DNA from: Acidobacteriota bacterium
GTDB taxonomy: Bacteria > Acidobacteriota > Thermoanaerobaculia > Multivoradales > Multivoraceae
DNA: 64,000 nucleotides
Reading direction: 5' to 3'
Assembly: GCA_026707545.1 (NCBI GenBank)
Contig: JAPOWR010000001.1
Span: 2,571,778 to 2,635,777, forward strand
Made by a program: the position numbers and the translations under genes. Numbering within the stretch: the first letter of the stretch is position 1; the number at the start of each line of letters is the position of its first letter. Under the pieces are notes generated by a model, which was not told the origin of the DNA, searched no databases, and was given only the letters and a program-made list of their open reading frames with translations. Of this stretch, positions 60,145-64,000 are shown piece after piece.

Positions 60145-61716
60145 ATGAGAAAGCAAGCCGCACTCCTGATCCTCGGCGCGCTGCTCGCCGTGCCCTCCAC
60201 CGCACAGCCCGGCGACCGGTCGGACCAGTTGCTGCTGGCGGCCGCGGCGCCGAATCGGCAGACGGGCCTTGAAGAGCGCCCGAACGTCCTGTTCATCGTC
60301 GCCGACGACCTGAACGTCGCGCTCGGCGCCTACCTCGACTCGGCGCCTTCTCCGCAGTATGCCGGCGCCAAGACCCCGAACCTGGACCGGCTGGCCGCCG
60401 AGGGCATCCGCTTCGACCGCGCCTACGTGCAGAACCCGCTCTGCAACCCCTCGCGGACCTCATTCCTGAGCGGACTGCGGCCGTCCACGACGGACATCCA
60501 CAACGGGCAGACCCCTCCCCGCACGAAGATCGGCGACGACTTGCGCATGCTGCCGGAGCACTTCCACGACCACGGCTACTTCACGGCCCGGGTCGGGAAG
60601 ATCGCGCACAACATCTTCGAGCACGCGGTGTCCTGGGACGTGTCGAACTTCGCCCTGTCGCGAGAGCCCGAAATGCGCCTTCACCTGCCGGGCTACCTGC
60701 CCGGCGTCGACCTGTCCGTCGAACGCGACAACACCTGGGTGGACGGTTCCGAGGACGGCATGTCACGCGCCGATGTCCTCGCACCCCTCGGCCGGCAAGG
60801 AGGTCTGCCCCTGTCATGGCGCGCGACGCACGAATCGCCGCGCATGACGCCGGACGGAACCACGGCGACGCGGATCGTCCAGTTGCTGGCCGAGAACCGG
60901 GACAAGCCCTTCTTCATCGCCGCCGGTTTCCACAAACCCCATCAACCGTGGGTCGGCCCCGTGGAGTTCTTCGACCAGCACCCGGTCGACGAGATTCAAC
61001 TGCCGCAGACGCCGCCGGACGACACCGCCGACCTGCCCGCCGCGGCGTTCCGAATCCTGCCGGACGACGCCGCCCACACGGAGAGGCAGCGCAAGCAGGC
61101 GATCGCCGCGTACCACGCGATGGTCACGATGACCGACTTCTACGTCGGCCAGTTGCTGGACGCCCTGGAGCTGCTCGATCTCGCCGACTCCACGATCGTC
61201 GTGTTCACCAGCGACCACGGCTTTCAACTGAACGAGCACGGCGGACTGTGGCGCAAGACGGTCCAGTTCGAGGAGTCGACCCGCGTGCCGCTCCTCGTCC
61301 GGCTTCCGGACGGCCGGCAGGCCGGTGAGGTCGCCGGCGGACTCGTGGAACTGGTCGACCTGTACCCAACGCTCGTCGAATTGGCCAACCTGCCGGCCCC
61401 GGTGCATGAACTCGAAGGCACGAGCTTCAGGCCGCTGCTCGACGATCCGGCCCGCCCGTGGAAATCGGCGGCCTTCTCGGAATCGATCCGCCAGGGCTTC
61501 CACGGCCGCACCCTGCGAACGCAGCGCTACCGTTACACGGAATGGACGCCGCTGAGAGCGGCCGGCGCTGAGACGGAGCGCGAGCTCTACGACCTCGAGG
61601 AAGATCCCTTCGAGTACGAGAACCTGGCTTCCGACCCGGGTCGCCGCGAACAGATCAAGGAACTGTCCCGCCGCCTCCGCGCGGGTTGGCGTGCGGCGCT
61701 ACCGGAGTCGATCTGA
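60145..61716 (+). CDS. sulfatase, iduronate-2-sulfatase-like, Cys type
   Basis: 523 residues with a signal peptide (LLILGALLAVPSTAQ). Signature Cys100-Asn-Pro-Ser-Arg in NPLCNPSRTSFLSG; metal-site residues start in FIVADDLNVALG, and continue in FTSDHGFQLNEHGGLW. FHKPHQPW is the substrate-pocket segment of the iduronate-2-sulfatase-like branch. Substrate probably a sulfated uronic-acid polysaccharide, by family. Its stop overlaps the probable CTG start of the ABC exporter. Confidence 0.92.
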   Translation: MRKQAALLILGALLAVPSTAQPGDRSDQLLLAAAAPNRQTGLEERPNVLFIVADDLNVALGAYLDSAPSPQYAGAKTPNLDRLAAEGIRFDRAYVQNPLCNPSRTSFLSGLRPSTTDIHNGQTPPRTKIGDDLRMLPEHFHDHGYFTARVGKIAHNIFEHAVSWDVSNFALSREPEMRLHLPGYLPGVDLSVERDNTWVDGSEDGMSRADVLAPLGRQGGLPLSWRATHESPRMTPDGTTATRIVQLLAENRDKPFFIAAGFHKPHQPWVGPVEFFDQHPVDEIQLPQTPPDDTADLPAAAFRILPDDAAHTERQRKQAIAAYHAMVTMTDFYVGQLLDALELLDLADSTIVVFTSDHGFQLNEHGGLWRKTVQFEESTRVPLLVRLPDGRQAGEVAGGLVELVDLYPTLVELANLPAPVHELEGTSFRPLLDDPARPWKSAAFSESIRQGFHGRTLRTQRYRYTEWTPLRAAGAETERELYDLEEDPFEYENLASDPGRREQIKELSRRLRAGWRAALPESI

Positions 61717-63833
61717 CGCAGCCGGCGGCCGCCCCGCGACTCCCGGGCCGCCGCCAAACGTGGCGGGCAAGGCTCCGGGAGCGAGAGCAAGCGCTCGACC
61801 GTTCGGCGAGCACGCTCGACACCCGGACCGACATCCCGTTCCGCGAAGTCCTGCGCATCTTCGGACGGGCCCTCTCCTACATGCGCCTGTTCAAGGCCCG
61901 GGTGGCCACGAAGTTCGGGTTCTTGACCGCGGAGATGGCGTTCCGGCTGCTCGTCGCGCCCTGGCCGGGCAAGGTCGTCGTCGACCACGTCATCCTCGGC
62001 ATGCCCATCGTCGACGCGGCCGGCTTCCCCTCATACCTAAGCCCTTTCGTGCTGTTCCTGGCCGGCAAGGGCCCGCTGGAGATCATGGCGTGGGTACTCG
62101 TCCTCGGCGTCTTCATGGTGACCGTGTTCGGGTTCACGACGAACCGGGGCACCGTCAGGTCCGCGACCGGGATGCCCACCGGAGCATCCGCGGCGTCGTC
62201 GGGCGGCGCCACCGTCCTCCTCCAGCAGGGGCACGGCACCCTGGCCCAGGGGCACGACACGGCCACCCGGACCGAGAACGAGGCCAACCGGGGCTCCGGC
62301 CTGATGGGAGGCATTCTCGGACTCCTCGACTTCCGGGTGCACCTGCGCCTGACCCAGTCGATGAATCACCTGCTCAGGACGAAACTCGCCGAGCGGATCA
62401 AGCGCCTGCCGATGACGACCCTGGACGACCAGCGGATCGGCGACAGCATCTACCGCGTCCTCTACGACACGACGAGCGTCAGCCGCGTTCTCTACGAGGT
62501 GGGTCTCGAGTTCTACTCCCACGCGCTCGGCATCACGATCAGCGCGATGATGATGTACACGTACTTCGGCGACGCTCCAGAGGTCATCCTGCTGGCCGCC
62601 CTGTCGCTGCCGATCATGCTCATCTTCGTCGGTCCATTCGCGCGGATGGCACGGCGCAGAAGCCAGGCCAGCCGCGCCTCGGGCGCCGCGACGACGGCGA
62701 ACATCGAAGAGGGCATGAGCAATGTGCTCGCCGTGCAGAGCCTCGGTGGAAACGAGCGGGAAGGCCAGCGATTCAGGAAGGCCAGCGAGGAGTCCTTCAG
62801 GCGCTTTCGCATCGAGTCGCTGCTCAAGCTGACCTACCAGCAATTCGGCAGCCTGGCCTTCCTGCTGAGCCAGGTCCTGTTCTTCGTCGTTATCGCCGGA
62901 CGCGTGATCGACGGCACGTTCACGGCCGGCGACTACTTCGTCCTCAACTACTACTTCTTCGTCCTGAGCGCGACGTTCAGCGGGATGGGCTTCATCTACC
63001 CGGTTCTGCAGGACAACATCGCCGGACTGCGCCGGGTGTTCTTCCTGATGGACCTGCCATCGGAGAAGACGGGCGAAGGCGTCGAGCTGCCCCGGATCAG
63101 CCGCGGCGTCGAGATGAAGGGCGTCGGGCTGACGTATCCCGACGGTCGCCGGGCGTTGCGCGGCATCAACCTGGATGCCCGCCTGGGCGAGATCGTCGCA
63201 TTCGTCGGCCCGACCGGCGCGGGCAAGACGAGCCTCGCCTACCTGGTGCCGGCCTTCGTTCAGCCAACCGAAGGCACGGTGGCGATCGACGGCGTCGACC
63301 TGAAGGACGTATCGGTCGACAGCCTCCGCGATCAGGTCTCCTACGTCTTCCAGGAGACGCAACTGTTCTCCGACTCGATCTTCGAGAACATCCGCTACGG
63401 GAACACGGACGCGACCGAGGCGCAAGTCGAGCGTGCCGCGCGCGTCGCCGGTGCCCACGACTTCATTGCCGCCCTGCCCGACGGCTACCGGACCAACCTC
63501 GGCACCGTGACCAGCAAGCTCTCGGTCGGCCAGAAGCAGCGCATCGCGATTGCCCGCGGGCTACTGCGGGACGCGCGCATCCTGATCCTCGACGAACCGA
63601 CTTCCGCGCTCGACCCGGAGACCGAGGCCTACCTGGTCGACGCGCTGCACGAAGCGGCGAAGCACAAACTGGTCATCATCATCGCCCACCGCCTGTCGAC
63701 GATCGCCAACGCGGACCGGATCTACTTCCTGGAGGAAGGAGAGATCCGGGAACAGGGAACTCACGAGGAGCTGATGGCCGTGCCCGACGGGCACTACCGG
63801 CGCTACGCCACGCTACAGGCCGGGGCGCACTGA
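61713..63833 (+). CDS. ABC exporter (membrane and ATPase domains fused), probable CTG start
   Basis: About 706 residues. An N-terminal basic tail, six membrane helices and a C-terminal ATPase: Walker A GPTGAGKTS, signature LSVGQ, Walker B ILILDEPTS and H-loop AHRLST. A half-transporter that should dimerise. Between early helices (about 62130-62310) is a soluble Gly/Ser/Thr/Gln/His-rich insertion of some 50 residues not normal for the family. Start: CTG 61713 overlaps the sulfatase stop (CTGA) with GGAG 5 bases upstream; TTG 61686 is the alternative. Confidence 0.85.
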   Translation: MTQPAAAPRLPGRRQTWRARLREREQALDRSASTLDTRTDIPFREVLRIFGRALSYMRLFKARVATKFGFLTAEMAFRLLVAPWPGKVVVDHVILGMPIVDAAGFPSYLSPFVLFLAGKGPLEIMAWVLVLGVFMVTVFGFTTNRGTVRSATGMPTGASAASSGGATVLLQQGHGTLAQGHDTATRTENEANRGSGLMGGILGLLDFRVHLRLTQSMNHLLRTKLAERIKRLPMTTLDDQRIGDSIYRVLYDTTSVSRVLYEVGLEFYSHALGITISAMMMYTYFGDAPEVILLAALSLPIMLIFVGPFARMARRRSQASRASGAATTANIEEGMSNVLAVQSLGGNEREGQRFRKASEESFRRFRIESLLKLTYQQFGSLAFLLSQVLFFVVIAGRVIDGTFTAGDYFVLNYYFFVLSATFSGMGFIYPVLQDNIAGLRRVFFLMDLPSEKTGEGVELPRISRGVEMKGVGLTYPDGRRALRGINLDARLGEIVAFVGPTGAGKTSLAYLVPAFVQPTEGTVAIDGVDLKDVSVDSLRDQVSYVFQETQLFSDSIFENIRYGNTDATEAQVERAARVAGAHDFIAALPDGYRTNLGTVTSKLSVGQKQRIAIARGLLRDARILILDEPTSALDPETEAYLVDALHEAAKHKLVIIIAHRLSTIANADRIYFLEEGEIREQGTHEELMAVPDGHYRRYATLQAGAH

Positions 63834-63850
63834 GATCGCTGCGAACGCTC

Positions 63851-64000
63851 CTAGAAGCGGACTCCGACCACCATTCGGAGCTCCCTCGGCACCTGGTAGG
63901 AGACGCGTCCCGGGAACGGTCTGCCGTTGAACGGATTGACGATGATCTGCTCCTGCTCGTCCGTTGCGTTCGCCAACTCGGCTCGCAACTGCCCTTCCAC
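63851..64000 (-). CDS. TonB-dependent receptor, C-terminal end, cut by window edge
   Basis: The last 49 codons of a minus-strand gene entering from the right edge. The visible residues form the final beta strands of an outer-membrane barrel: a loop NPFNGRPFPGR, then SYQVPRELRMVVGVRF and stop. Ending on an aromatic residue (Phe) is the recognition signal for outer-membrane assembly. Convergent with the ABC exporter. Ligand unknown. Confidence 0.75.
   Translation of the reverse strand: MEGQLRAELANATDEQEQIIVNPFNGRPFPGRVSYQVPRELRMVVGVRF

Overview
This is a GC-rich bacterial chromosome segment with dense genes, short spacers and many 1-11 bp start/stop overlaps. A TonB-dependent receptor tail, several lipobox lipoproteins and several Tat-type leaders point to a diderm heterotroph. 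The cassette at 45.4-49.9 kb (c-type cytochrome/DUF1549/DUF1553 plus DUF1501), three Cys-type sulfatases, and the many M19, S9 and serine-hydrolase genes fit Acidobacteriota best. Planctomycetota or Verrucomicrobiota relatives are possible. This placement is inferred from gene content; there is no rRNA or other marker gene.

Layout. 0-4.2 kb: a hydrolase, a GPH-type transporter and an M3 oligopeptidase in one coupled operon. 4.2-12 kb: an SDR, then a peptide-use block (POT peptide transporter, divergent gamma-glutamyltransferase, M19 dipeptidase) convergent with an S9 peptidase. 12.1-16.2 kb: a class A-like beta-lactamase homologue, a class C-like serine hydrolase, a CPBP membrane protease and an SDR. 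16.2-21.2 kb, minus strand: a VOC ring-cleaving dioxygenase, an alpha/beta hydrolase, CapA and another serine hydrolase. 21.3-22.2 kb: an isocitrate lyase/PEP mutase-type lyase. 22.6-25.5 kb, minus: an N-acyl-D-amino-acid deacylase-like lipoprotein and an MFS transporter. 25.6-29.5 kb: a second, active-site-degenerate M19 homologue, a serine hydrolase and a YkvI-type permease. 29.6-36.7 kb: a Yip1-like membrane protein, a HIBADH-family dehydrogenase divergent from a TetR regulator, an SDR, a VapBC pair, a katG scar, a DUF1499 protein, a PhyH oxygenase and an MFS transporter. 36.7-43.5 kb: an LLM oxidoreductase, a cytochrome/copper monooxygenase, an S9 peptidase with a small membrane protein, a Phd-VapC pair and an SDR. 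43.5-51.6 kb: a sulfatase, the DUF1553/DUF1501 pair and a sodium symporter. 51.7-56.6 kb: a hendecad-repeat coiled-coil protein, an agarase-like hydrolase, DUF2911, a second sulfatase and an RHH-Doc pair. 56.6-64 kb: Dpp-type ABC permeases with their binding lipoprotein but no ATPase, a third sulfatase, an ABC exporter and the end of a TonB receptor.

Together the genes describe a scavenger of peptides, D-amino-acid and cell-wall fragments, and sulfated polysaccharides. The most unusual features are: a dispersed double-hairpin repeat family, one copy of which is translated inside the DUF1553 gene; a decayed katG 3' end beside a toxin-antitoxin promoter; four genes best explained by CTG initiation; and several enzyme homologues with altered catalytic residues.
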